From Planctomycetia bacterium (GTDB taxonomy: Bacteria > Planctomycetota > UBA11346), in contig SYDV01000212.1 in the NCBI GenBank assembly GCA_005801395.1, forward strand, positions 1 through 6,901: a DNA stretch of 6,901 nt. The letters are read 5' to 3'. A model generated the notes under the pieces. That model made no database searches. It worked only from the letters and a program-made list of their open reading frames with translations, and had not been told where the DNA came from. Within the stretch, counting starts at the first letter, position 1; each line of letters begins with the position of its first letter. The translations under genes were made by a program, and so were the position numbers. This document shows positions 1-6,526 of the stretch, in pieces.

Positions 1-116
1 ACCGTCGGCCTCACCAGACACGGCGTGTTGCATTTCTTAGAATAACCCAGGGCCACCAAGGTATCGGCAAGGTATTTCACCTTTTCATGTACGAGAGATT
101 TATTTGATCGGTTCAT
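1..116 (-). CDS. Possible partial CDS (N-terminal end only), unknown product
   Basis: A minus-strand frame opens with ATG at 116-114 and stays open for 38 codons to the window edge, so only the N-terminus is present. The peptide begins MNRSNKSLVHEKVKYLADTL and continues with a Gly-Tyr-Ser-Lys-Lys stretch and two cysteines. Charged and hydrophobic residues alternate as in a helix. The frame is also open upstream, with an alternative TTG start at 152-150. No good Shine-Dalgarno sequence precedes the ATG. If real, the gene is divergent from the hydrolase. Such an open run is not rare by chance, and I do not recognise the family. Confidence 0.35.
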   Translation of the reverse strand, partial: MNRSNKSLVHEKVKYLADTLVALGYSKKCNTPCLVRPT

Positions 117-235
117 GTCATTTCGTTTGACGGGGCTTGGACCGAGGACCAAAGTAAAGACGCTGTCAGTTCATCGATTTATCTGGCACTCAGCAGAGTT
201 GCCTCTTCGTAGTACTTCTTCGTCCATCGTCTTTT

Positions 236-240
236 GAAAG
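236..240 (+). promoter_or_regulatory. Ribosome binding site deciding the hydrolase start
   Basis: GAAAG sits 8 bases before ATG 249. It overlaps the alternative TTG start at 234, which has no comparable upstream site. This favours the ATG, which also places the signal peptide directly at the N-terminus. Confidence 0.45.
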
Positions 241-248
241 CGCACTTT

Positions 249-2186
249 ATGTCTTGTCGTTGGTTAGCTCTCGCTGTTCTGTTGTTTCCTTTGGTTGTGA
301 CCGCAGAGGATTATGCCCCGATTACCTGGGTGGTGCCAGATAAGGGTGTGGCCTTGAGTGATCAGGATCAACAACGATTAACTGGTGACGTGAAAGATTT
401 ACAGGCGCTGGTTCAGCAACGCGTCGCAGGTAAACCGTTAGCACCGGACGTGGAAGTCTATGTCAAAGCACTCGATTTGGCAATGCGGTTTGGTGAATTT
501 TATGATCTCAAAAAAGATGTACCGAAAGCCGACTGGGCGATTAAGCAAGCAAAGGAACGACTAGAAAAATTTGACACGCATCCATGGACCAATCAAACTG
601 GTTTGGTGGTGCGTGGATATCGTTCTCAGATTGATGGTTCGGTACAGCCCTATGGTATGGTAATTCCCGAAAAAATCGATTTAACGAAACCCGCACCACT
701 TTATGTCTGGTTGCATGGTCGTGGTTCGAAAGAAACCGATTTACACTTTATACACAAACGTGCGACGAGTGTCGGCGAAGTACATCCAGACGACACCTTG
801 GTGCTTCACGCTTTTGGTCGTCAATGTATCGGATTTAAAGGTCCAGGTGAACAAGACGTGGTTGATGTTATAGCGGAAGTACAACGCCAATATCGTATTG
901 ATGCTGAGCGTATTGTGTTAATGGGATTTAGTATGGGTGGGGGTGGGGCACGCTCGGTTGGTTGCCATTACACCGATTTATTTTGCGCTATTCATGCAGG
1001 TGCTGGCTACAGTGAAACGGCTTTATTTATGCAATATAAACCCGAGGCTATGCCAGCGAAAATGGAACAAACATTATGGCGCGTAAATGATGTGCCGTAT
1101 TATGTGCGTAATTTATTTTGTCTGCCATACAGCGAATATAGCGGAGATCAGGATAAGCAGACGCAAGCGTCAGTCGTGATGAAAGCTGTTTTTGCAGAAC
1201 ACGGGAAATCCTTGCCACATTTTGTCGGGCCGATGACGGCCCATAAATATCATCCAGATTCTCTTAAAGAAATATTAGCTCTCGTCAAAGAAGCAGTGGT
1301 CGCCGGTCGTCCGAAACACCAACCGACCTTGTCGTTTCAGACGCAAACCTTGCGCTATAATCGTTTATTTTGGCTTGAAGCATTAGGTTTAGATCAGCAT
1401 TGGAATGATAGTCGTATTGATGCTAAAGCCGATGGAGCAAATATTGGATTAACGACACTTAATATCAATCGCTTACGTGTAACTTGGCCGCAGTTAAAAA
1501 ATGGCAGTGTTATTACCATTGATGGAACCGCGGTAACCGTACCCAAGGTAAATGTTGTCGGAACGGAGTTGGTTAAAATTAAAGGATCCTGGAGTGTGGC
1601 TCAGTCAGGAGATGATATGGGGTTGCGCAAACGTCCAGGCCTACAGGGACCAATCGATGATATTTATAACCTGCCATTTTTAGTGGTTGAACCGACGGGA
1701 ATGTCACCCAATGCTGTTTTTCAACGCTGGTCGATTTGTGAATCAAAACATTTTCACGAACGTTGGGCAAGTGCTCTGCGCGGTGAATTGCGCGTGAAAA
1801 AAGATACGGAGGTAACAGACGATGACATAAAACGTTTCCACTTAGTGTTGTGGGGTGATGCAGCTTCGAATGTGATTATTGGAAAAATGGCAAAGCAATT
1901 GCCGATCAGTTGGGATGCGAAATCCATTAACATTGGAGGAAAAACTTTTGCCGCGAACGAACATGCCTTGGCGATGATTTATCCGAACCCGTTGAACCCA
2001 ACGAATTATGTGGTGCTTAATAGCGCATTGACTTGGCGTGAATATAATGACCGTAATAATTCCTTGCAGAATCCGAAGCTTGGCGATTGGGCGATCATTG
2101 GTCTTGATCAACCGCCAACCAACGATGTCCCAGGACGCATCGTGGCGACGGATTTCTTTGACGAACGCTGGGCGGTGAAGCCGTAA
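249..2186 (+). CDS. Secreted alpha/beta hydrolase (prolyl oligopeptidase/esterase-like)
   Basis: This is a probable exported serine hydrolase of 645 residues. I start it at ATG 249 because GAAAG (236-240) lies 8 bases upstream and the protein then begins with a classic signal peptide: residues 1-19, with cleavage after VTA. An in-frame TTG at 234 would add five residues. A helical segment (about 20-110) precedes the hydrolase fold. Visible catalytic features are HGRG (156-159, probable oxyanion region), GFSMG with nucleophile Ser228, Asp302 in the SGDQD segment as probable acid, and His332 in AHKYHP as probable base. About 290 residues follow, including a YPNPLNP motif near the C-terminus; I regard this part as characteristic of a large secreted hydrolase family in PVC bacteria. 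Substrate is unknown; ester or peptide bonds are possible. It appears complete and monocistronic. Confidence 0.92.
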   Translation: MSCRWLALAVLLFPLVVTAEDYAPITWVVPDKGVALSDQDQQRLTGDVKDLQALVQQRVAGKPLAPDVEVYVKALDLAMRFGEFYDLKKDVPKADWAIKQAKERLEKFDTHPWTNQTGLVVRGYRSQIDGSVQPYGMVIPEKIDLTKPAPLYVWLHGRGSKETDLHFIHKRATSVGEVHPDDTLVLHAFGRQCIGFKGPGEQDVVDVIAEVQRQYRIDAERIVLMGFSMGGGGARSVGCHYTDLFCAIHAGAGYSETALFMQYKPEAMPAKMEQTLWRVNDVPYYVRNLFCLPYSEYSGDQDKQTQASVVMKAVFAEHGKSLPHFVGPMTAHKYHPDSLKEILALVKEAVVAGRPKHQPTLSFQTQTLRYNRLFWLEALGLDQHWNDSRIDAKADGANIGLTTLNINRLRVTWPQLKNGSVITIDGTAVTVPKVNVVGTELVKIKGSWSVAQSGDDMGLRKRPGLQGPIDDIYNLPFLVVEPTGMSPNAVFQRWSICESKHFHERWASALRGELRVKKDTEVTDDDIKRFHLVLWGDAASNVIIGKMAKQLPISWDAKSINIGGKTFAANEHALAMIYPNPLNPTNYVVLNSALTWREYNDRNNSLQNPKLGDWAIIGLDQPPTNDVPGRIVATDFFDERWAVKP

Positions 2187-2314
2187 CCGGTAATAGGGTG
2201 GCAAGTTGAACGGCATTCCTGTGTGTGATTTTGGATCATGAATCCTCATGACTTTGGCAATTCGAAGGGAAACCAGCGCATTCATATCGAACAGACGACG
2301 CGTTGTTGTTCTTC

Positions 2315-2525
2315 GGTTGATTACCATCATGCGATTCGGCTAAGGGCATTTCTAAGAATAGATTCACCGGAGGTGTGGAGACGCGGAGATCGGAGGAGGT
2401 GAAAGGACTGTGTTTTTCAATTATTTTCTCTGCTCTCTTCTCATCCAACCTCGGCGCTTCCTGTGAATGATTCCAAAAGTTTACCGAGAAATCGACTTAG
2501 CCGAATAGCATGGTGATCGCCAACC
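2315..2525. repeat. Imperfect palindromic (MITE-like) element with GGAG array
   Basis: This is a degenerate inverted repeat centred near 2420. The clearest arms are 2334-2353 (ATTCGGCTAAGGGCATTTCT) and 2487-2506, whose reverse complement matches at 17 of 20 positions. Pairing continues outward: GGTTG at 2315 against CAACC at 2521, with ATTACCATCATGC against the complement of GCATGGTGAT, allowing small gaps. It also continues inward, with ATTCAC at 2362 against GTGAAT at 2463. GGAG recurs at 2369, 2377 and 2385 (period 8) and again at 2392 and 2395. The core reads CTGTGTTTTTC (2408-2418). No transposase is present, so it could be a non-autonomous element or a structured intergenic repeat. The preceding stretch 2187-2314 shows only a 31-codon ORF that I do not trust. 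Confidence 0.6.
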
Positions 2526-2556
2526 TTATACTGAGGGAGTCGTGGGCATTCGTGTC

Positions 2557-2581
2557 ATTCGGCGAGCGAGTGGTGCCGAAT
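2557..2581. repeat. Small hairpin upstream of the 199-residue gene
   Basis: ATTCGGC (2557-2563) and GCCGAAT (2575-2581) form a perfect 7-base-pair stem around an 11-base loop. The same GCCGAAT word forms the arms of the neighbouring palindrome (2334-2340 inverted, 2500-2506 direct). GCCGAATAGC occurs in full at 2500-2509 and 2575-2584. The hairpin may be a fragment of the same repeat or a leader structure of the gene starting at 2633. Confidence 0.4.
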
Positions 2582-2632
2582 AGCCCCTAACCCGCGCTTG
2601 TCAGTACGGTAAAAAGGCGGCATAGTCCCGTC

Positions 2633-3232
2633 ATGTCTACCGGAACAAACAACAGTTCATCCAAAATCGCGACGATCGTCGTATTGATCCCTATTTTAGC
2701 GGCACTGTGGTATGCAGCTCCCTGGGTGTTGCCGGTCTGGTGGTGGCAAAATGTCGACATTGAGGCGTTGGCTCGCACCAATGCCGAGGCAGGATATACT
2801 AAGGAAAGCTTAGAAAAAGAGTTTGATTTCGTGGTGTATTATAATCCCCGCGGCGGTCGTAGTTCAACTTCGACCGATCCTTGTCCTTTTCAGATTATTG
2901 AATCGAAACCGGCATGGAAAACAGTTTACCCGATGGGGGTTGATGAATTCGAATTATTGGTGCGTTGTTCGTTAGTCGATGAGCGAGATGGCGAACCGAT
3001 TAGTAAACTGTGGGTCGGTTCAGTGAGCGAAGAAGGCTTTTTCAAAATACGCGGTTGGCGTTTCCCGCCTGGTAGTTTTGGCAAACCAAAAGGACGTCCT
3101 GTGGTGGTGTTCAAAGGACTCTCAATGGAAAAATTAGATCTCAGCAAGGCGCTGAGTTATGAGGGCACCGTTAAGACCTGGGAAAACGATGATGAATGGG
3201 AAGATCGTTTTGACGGCTGGTCTAAACCATAA
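2633..3232 (+). CDS. Membrane-anchored hypothetical protein
   Basis: The 199-residue product has a short polar N-terminus (MSTGTNNSSSK), one hydrophobic segment at about residues 12-37 ending in a Trp-rich VWWWQ stretch, and then a soluble domain of about 160 residues. It probably sits in the inner membrane with the domain outside the cytoplasm, though topology is inferred only from the lone segment. The domain has two cysteines (83 and 112), a Gly/Ser/Thr-rich stretch at 72-82 and an acidic Trp-containing C-terminus. I recognise no family or catalytic motif. The ribosome binding site is weak: AAGG at 2614-2617 lies about 15 bases before the ATG. Codon use resembles the neighbouring chromosomal genes. 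It is convergent with hflX and stands alone. Confidence 0.75.
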   Translation: MSTGTNNSSSKIATIVVLIPILAALWYAAPWVLPVWWWQNVDIEALARTNAEAGYTKESLEKEFDFVVYYNPRGGRSSTSTDPCPFQIIESKPAWKTVYPMGVDEFELLVRCSLVDERDGEPISKLWVGSVSEEGFFKIRGWRFPPGSFGKPKGRPVVVFKGLSMEKLDLSKALSYEGTVKTWENDDEWEDRFDGWSKP

Positions 3233-3239
3233 CCAGCCG
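3214..3239. terminator. Hairpin between convergent genes, possible bidirectional terminator
   Basis: CGGCTGGT (3214-3221) and ACCAGCCG (3232-3239) form a perfect 8-base-pair stem with a 10-base loop. It spans the stop codon of the 199-residue gene and lies just beyond the hflX stop. Neither strand has a proper T-tract after the stem, so it is not a textbook rho-independent terminator; its position between convergent genes is the main argument. Confidence 0.35.
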
Positions 3240-3251
3240 AGTACGGAATGT

Positions 3252-4640
3252 TTAGGGGTCGTTCTTTTTCACCGTCTTAGCGACCGTTGTTTTAGCCGTT
3301 GTTAATTTACTCGTCGTGGTTTTGGTGATCGCTGTCTCAACCGGCGTTACCACGAGTTGTGGGTTCGTGGTTAATTCCTGAAATAAACGCTCATCAGCGA
3401 CGAGGGTTAAAATCGCATCGTCTTCGTCGTATTGTTCTTCCAAGATTTGAGCGCGACTACGCACAAAAGCATCTAACGCGCCATTCGTGACGGTGAAACG
3501 AACCGTCACTTTTTGTGCTCGGCGATCAATATGTGAGCGAATAAGTTCTTTTAGTTCATCTAATCCGGTGCCATTAAGCGCACTGATGGCGACGGATTCT
3601 TTGTAGCGGCGGCGATAGGCCAGCAGAATGGTTTTACTGTAGGCTTTATCGACTTTATTAAACACCATTACCATCGGCACTTCTTCTGCATTAATGGTTT
3701 TTAATACACCTTCGACCGCTTCGATCTGATGTTCCATTTGTTGGCTTGAAGCATCGACAATATGAAGCAATAAATCGGCTTCTCGCACTTCGGCGAGCGT
3801 TGCATGGAAACTGGCAATCAAGGTGTGCGGTAATTTGCGAATAAATCCGACGGTATCTGAAATGACGACATTGTGATGACGATCGAGAAATAATTGCGCG
3901 GTGCGCGTATCAAGCGTGGCGAACAGACGATCCTGGGCCAATACTTCAGCATTGGTGAGTGCATTCATCAACGTGCTTTTACCCGTATTCGTATACCCGA
4001 CCAATGCGACATTAAAGGCATCACTGCGGGTTTTGACTGCGCGATCCTTACGCGCAGCAATGTCGGCTAAGCGTCCTTTTAAATCCTGAATCCGTTTGCG
4101 CACTTGGCGCCTGTCCATTTCAATTTGTTTTTCCCCAGGACCGGCTTTAAATCCTGAGCCAGAACCAGAAGAACCACCGACCGTCTGGCGATCTAAATGG
4201 GTCCACAGACGTTTGAGTCGCGCTTTGTCATATTCGGCTTGTGCTAATTCGACCGCGAGCATGGCTTGATTCGTGCGCGCATTACGGGCAAAAATGTCGA
4301 GAATTAATTCATCATAATCAAGAACCGCAACGCTCACTTCTTCTTCGAGATTCCGTTGTTGGCGCGGCGATAAGCGCACATCAAAGACCACTTGTTGCGC
4401 ACCCGAATCAAGAACGGCGGTCTTTAATTCTTCGACTTTACCAGAACCAATATACGTCCCTGGCGCTGGTTTTTGAATATGTTGAACTAACGTAGCGACC
4501 ACCGAACGTCCAGCCGTATCTAACAAGCTGTGCATTTCCGCTTCGCGATCTTTTTCTTGGTCGCGTTCATCCGGATGCACGGTAAGTACCAGCACCACAG
4601 GAATCGTAGCTTGCTGCGTAGGGACGGTTTTGGTGGTCAT
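3252..4640 (-). CDS. hflX: GTPase HflX
   Basis: HflX is a cytoplasmic GTPase that binds the 50S ribosomal subunit and splits or rescues stalled ribosomes, notably under heat stress. This 462-residue protein has the family layout: an N-terminal domain with YIGSGKVEEL near 63-72, a linker with GPGE at 167-170 followed by DRRQVRKRI, then the G domain. The G motifs are G1 GYTNTGKS (215-222), G2 FATLDT (240-245), G3 DTVGFI (262-267), G4 NKVD (328-331) and G5 SAL (353-355). I chose ATG 4640, with a GGAG 12 bases upstream. An in-frame GTG at 4670 adds ten residues but has no ribosome binding site. Two oddities: the linker before GPGE is Gly/Ser-rich and reads GPGEKQIE where many relatives have GPGETQLE, and the C-terminus carries a Thr/Lys-rich tail of about 28 residues. 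No hfq or other usual partner is adjacent. Confidence 0.95.
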   Translation of the reverse strand: MTTKTVPTQQATIPVVLVLTVHPDERDQEKDREAEMHSLLDTAGRSVVATLVQHIQKPAPGTYIGSGKVEELKTAVLDSGAQQVVFDVRLSPRQQRNLEEEVSVAVLDYDELILDIFARNARTNQAMLAVELAQAEYDKARLKRLWTHLDRQTVGGSSGSGSGFKAGPGEKQIEMDRRQVRKRIQDLKGRLADIAARKDRAVKTRSDAFNVALVGYTNTGKSTLMNALTNAEVLAQDRLFATLDTRTAQLFLDRHHNVVISDTVGFIRKLPHTLIASFHATLAEVREADLLLHIVDASSQQMEHQIEAVEGVLKTINAEEVPMVMVFNKVDKAYSKTILLAYRRRYKESVAISALNGTGLDELKELIRSHIDRRAQKVTVRFTVTNGALDAFVRSRAQILEEQYDEDDAILTLVADERLFQELTTNPQLVVTPVETAITKTTTSKLTTAKTTVAKTVKKNDP

Positions 4641-4738
4641 GCGTGGTGGGCGCTCCGACACTACATTCACGCGCAGGAACGCCGAGACAAGTGCGCGGAT
4701 GCATCAGGTGATCAGCGGTAAACCATTGGCGATGATTG

Positions 4739-4936
4739 ATACCAATTTCGAGTCATCTCCGACGGAAGAATCAAATAACATGGAGGACCGGAGCACCGGA
4801 GGAGGTCGTAGAAGAAAGTTCGATAACGAATTATTTCGCGGTATTCGTCTAATTTCTGTGTTTTTTCGTCTCCGGTGCTCCAGTCCTCCCTGTTAATCTT
4901 CTTTTGATTACGGTAATTATGATCCGGAATTGGTAT
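4739..4936. repeat. Palindromic MITE-like element upstream of hflX
   Basis: The outer ends are a perfect 9-base inverted pair, ATACCAATT (4739-4747) and AATTGGTAT (4928-4936). The inner arms 4782-4801 (GGAGGACCGGAGCACCGGAG) and 4870-4889 match as reverse complements at 19 of 20 positions. Weaker similarity joins the inner and outer arms. GGAG recurs every 8 bases (4782, 4790, 4798), mirrored by CTCC at 4870, 4878 and 4886. The 68-base centre contains a small TTCG-ATAA-CGAA hairpin and CTGTGTTTTTTC (4856-4867), almost identical to the core of the element at 2315-2525. There is no transposase. It separates hflX from the minus-strand gene upstream, so it could affect read-through. It covers most of the 308 bases between those genes. 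Confidence 0.7.
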
Positions 4937-4948
4937 GAAAGCGCGCAT

Positions 4949-5314
4949 TCACGGTGGCACGTTCATGCCAACGCCCTTACGTACGGCGTAGCGAAATTGA
5001 TTGGAATTGATGAGGTCGATCCTTGCCGCGTCGTCATTGGGCGAAGCTTCGTGCAGTAGCTCAAACAGGCGACTCGATTCATGCAGTGGATGATAAGCGT
5101 TCTGCAAATGACGTAATGATCGTAACGGATCGGTCTCTCGTAAACCAGAGCCCAGCATATATTCTGCTTTACCATACGAGCAAAGGCGTCTCGCGATTGG
5201 ATGAGTCAATAATGGTATGTGCTCAGCAACCTGCCCAAACCAACGCGGCGCAACAGCGGGCAGCAGCCACCAACCACAACCGGCCAGCACCATGCCCAAG
5301 CCCAATAACCACAT
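4949..5314 (-). CDS. Small membrane-anchored protein, start uncertain
   Basis: The ATG at 5314 gives 121 residues that begin with a hydrophobic segment (MWLLGLGMVLAGCGWWLLP) followed by a soluble region of about 95 residues, which I do not recognise. The frame stays open upstream to a TGA at 5410-5408. Translated, that extension looks like a real N-terminus: a polar, basic stretch NTQKLKPPPWSRW leading into IIYGA and the hydrophobic segment. It has no ATG, GTG or TTG. The best candidate is ATA at 5374, giving 141 residues. The native start may have been lost, or a rare start is used. LAGC (residues 10-13) resembles a lipobox, but the hydrophobic residues after the Cys favour a plain transmembrane anchor. 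The stop lies 12 bases from the palindromic element, so the 3' end may have been trimmed by it. It is co-oriented with hflX. Confidence 0.55.
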   Translation of the reverse strand: MWLLGLGMVLAGCGWWLLPAVAPRWFGQVAEHIPLLTHPIARRLCSYGKAEYMLGSGLRETDPLRSLRHLQNAYHPLHESSRLFELLHEASPNDDAARIDLINSNQFRYAVRKGVGMNVPP

Positions 5315-5486
5315 TGCGCCATAAATAATCCAGCGCGACCAGGGTGGTGGTTTTAATTTTTGAGTGTTTTCTATTTCTTTGTTAGGCCTTTTGACCCAAG
5401 ATCTTAATCAGTGATATCAGCGTGTCTATGAACATCATCTCACATGACGCCTATTGCTTTGTTTTCGTTGGTTCTAGGGTGGAGAA

Positions 5487-5531
5487 ATGAATCTGACTTA
5501 TCGGCGATTTACACTACTTATACCATGTTAG
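5487..5531 (+). CDS. Candidate 14-codon leader ORF before the TIR-like gene
   Basis: ATG 5487 opens a short frame encoding MNLTYRRFTLLIPC that stops at TAG 5529-5531. AGGG (5476-5479) lies 7 bases before this ATG, with a further GGAG at 5481-5484, so its ribosome binding site is better than that of the TIR-like gene, which has only AGG at 5530-5532. The stop falls 8 bases before the ATG of the TIR-like gene, close enough for translational coupling. It is too short to support from composition alone. Confidence 0.3.
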   Translation: MNLTYRRFTLLIPC

Positions 5532-5533
5532 GT
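5527..5533 (+). other. GTTAGGT, integron core-like site (GTTRRRY)
   Basis: GTTAGGT fits the GTTRRRY consensus of integron recombination sites and lies 6 bases before the start codon of the TIR-like gene, a spacing typical of gene cassettes. TTAGGT here can pair with GCCTAA (6521-6526) right after the gene (one G-T wobble), as expected if the two ends of a circular cassette form one attC site. A 7-base degenerate match is weak alone. Confidence 0.3.
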
Positions 5534-5539
5534 TTCTAA

Positions 5540-6526
5540 ATGAGCGACAGCGACTTGATCGTATTCTATTCATGGCAGTCTGATTCTCCGGGAAAAGACA
5601 ACAAGTATTTCATCAGGGATGCTTTAAAGGAAGCGCTTAAGCGAATTGTGAAAAATCCATTAATAATTGAAGACCCAAGAATAGATCAGGACACAAAAAA
5701 TATTCCCGGTTTTGTTGATATAACAAACACAATATTTGAAAAAATTAGAAAATGCGATATTTTCGTATGTGATTTAACTGGTGTATATTCCAACGAAAAA
5801 GAGATTCGCCCAAATTCAAATGTGTTAATAGAGCTGGGATATGCCTTAAACTCAATAACCGATAAGTGCATAATACCCGTTATGAATACATCGTATGGTA
5901 ATCCAGAGAAATTAGAAATGCCCTTTGATTTACGGCATAAACGATGGCCAATTTCCTATTCAATAACACCTAATGACAACTATAAAGTAATTAAAAATAA
6001 ACTTACCGATAATTTAGAAATCGCATTAATGGCGGTCATTAAAGAACGAGATAAACGGGCAAGCGAAATTTCAGTTGGCGCAAAATTGCCTAGTTACGAA
6101 GGTGTATTTGAAGTAATAAAAAGGTCTGACGAAAACAATGATTGGGAAGGAATTTCCGGACCAACAGGCGATAGTAGGTTATATAAAATGGATGTAAATT
6201 TACGCATGGAAATGCTCCATTCAGATGCCGGAATACAAAATAAAGATTTTCACGAAGATTGGGCCAATAATCATCCTAATAGACATGCTATCGGGTATTG
6301 GTGTGATATTTATTATGGAACAACCCTTGTAGGAAGAAGGATACTTGTTTCAGTAGATGGCGGCAGGTGTTTATTGCCGCTGCCAAAATTTGGGAAAATG
6401 TATGAAGAGTACAAAGTCGTGCCGTATATTAACTATAAAATCGCAAAAATATTTGATACAATTGGGGATATAAGTAATTACATGAATAGATGTAAATTTA
6501 TTGTTGACAAAGACGACGAAGCCTAA
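5540..6526 (+). CDS. TIR-like domain protein, probable defence effector
   Basis: The 328-residue product has a TIR-like N-terminal domain at about residues 5-165. It shows a first strand with FYSWQSD (9-15), DIFVCDLTG (73-81) after a helix, and NVLIELGYA (94-102), in which Glu98 is the likely catalytic or nucleotide-contacting residue, followed by MPFDLRHKRWPISY (127-140). Prokaryotic TIR-like proteins with this N-x-x-x-E-L-G-Y signature are often NAD-consuming or nucleotide-binding effectors of anti-phage systems. That role is inferred here. Residues 180-328 form a second domain I do not recognise, with no transmembrane segment; it may sense or regulate. The start at ATG 5540 is preceded by a modest AGG. 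The gene is visibly richer in A/T, with many ATA, AGA and AGG codons unlike its neighbours, suggesting horizontal acquisition. No partner gene lies beside it in the window. Confidence 0.88.
   Translation: MSDSDLIVFYSWQSDSPGKDNKYFIRDALKEALKRIVKNPLIIEDPRIDQDTKNIPGFVDITNTIFEKIRKCDIFVCDLTGVYSNEKEIRPNSNVLIELGYALNSITDKCIIPVMNTSYGNPEKLEMPFDLRHKRWPISYSITPNDNYKVIKNKLTDNLEIALMAVIKERDKRASEISVGAKLPSYEGVFEVIKRSDENNDWEGISGPTGDSRLYKMDVNLRMEMLHSDAGIQNKDFHEDWANNHPNRHAIGYWCDIYYGTTLVGRRILVSVDGGRCLLPLPKFGKMYEEYKVVPYINYKIAKIFDTIGDISNYMNRCKFIVDKDDEA

Noticed and set aside
1842..2330. Minus-strand open frame of 162 codons
   Set aside because: It mostly overlaps the hydrolase gene on the opposite strand, and the rest lies in repeat-like intergenic sequence.
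2248..2343. Plus-strand 31-residue ORF after the hydrolase
   Set aside because: It has no ribosome binding site and an Arg-rich composition, and it overlaps the palindromic element.
2527..2532. TATACT as a -10 box for the 199-residue gene
   Set aside because: There is no -35-like hexamer at 16-18 bases upstream, and the site overlaps the edge of a palindromic repeat.
4712..4948. Minus-strand 78-codon ORF between hflX and the small membrane gene
   Set aside because: It is almost entirely the palindromic element. The opposite strand reads a similar Pro/Cys ending because the arms are inverted copies.
5023..5328. Plus-strand 101-codon ORF
   Set aside because: It is antisense to the minus-strand frame at 4949-5314, which has better coding character and a membrane segment.
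5381..5387. A second GTTAGGC core-like site, possibly opening a further cassette at 5382-5527
   Set aside because: It lies inside the coding-like N-terminal extension of the minus-strand gene. The best partner, GCCTAT at 5449, is imperfect and has no hairpin after it.
5493..5524. Promoter CTGACT...TATACC for the TIR-like gene
   Set aside because: The hexamers are poor and 20 bases apart, and transcription would start within the ribosome binding site.
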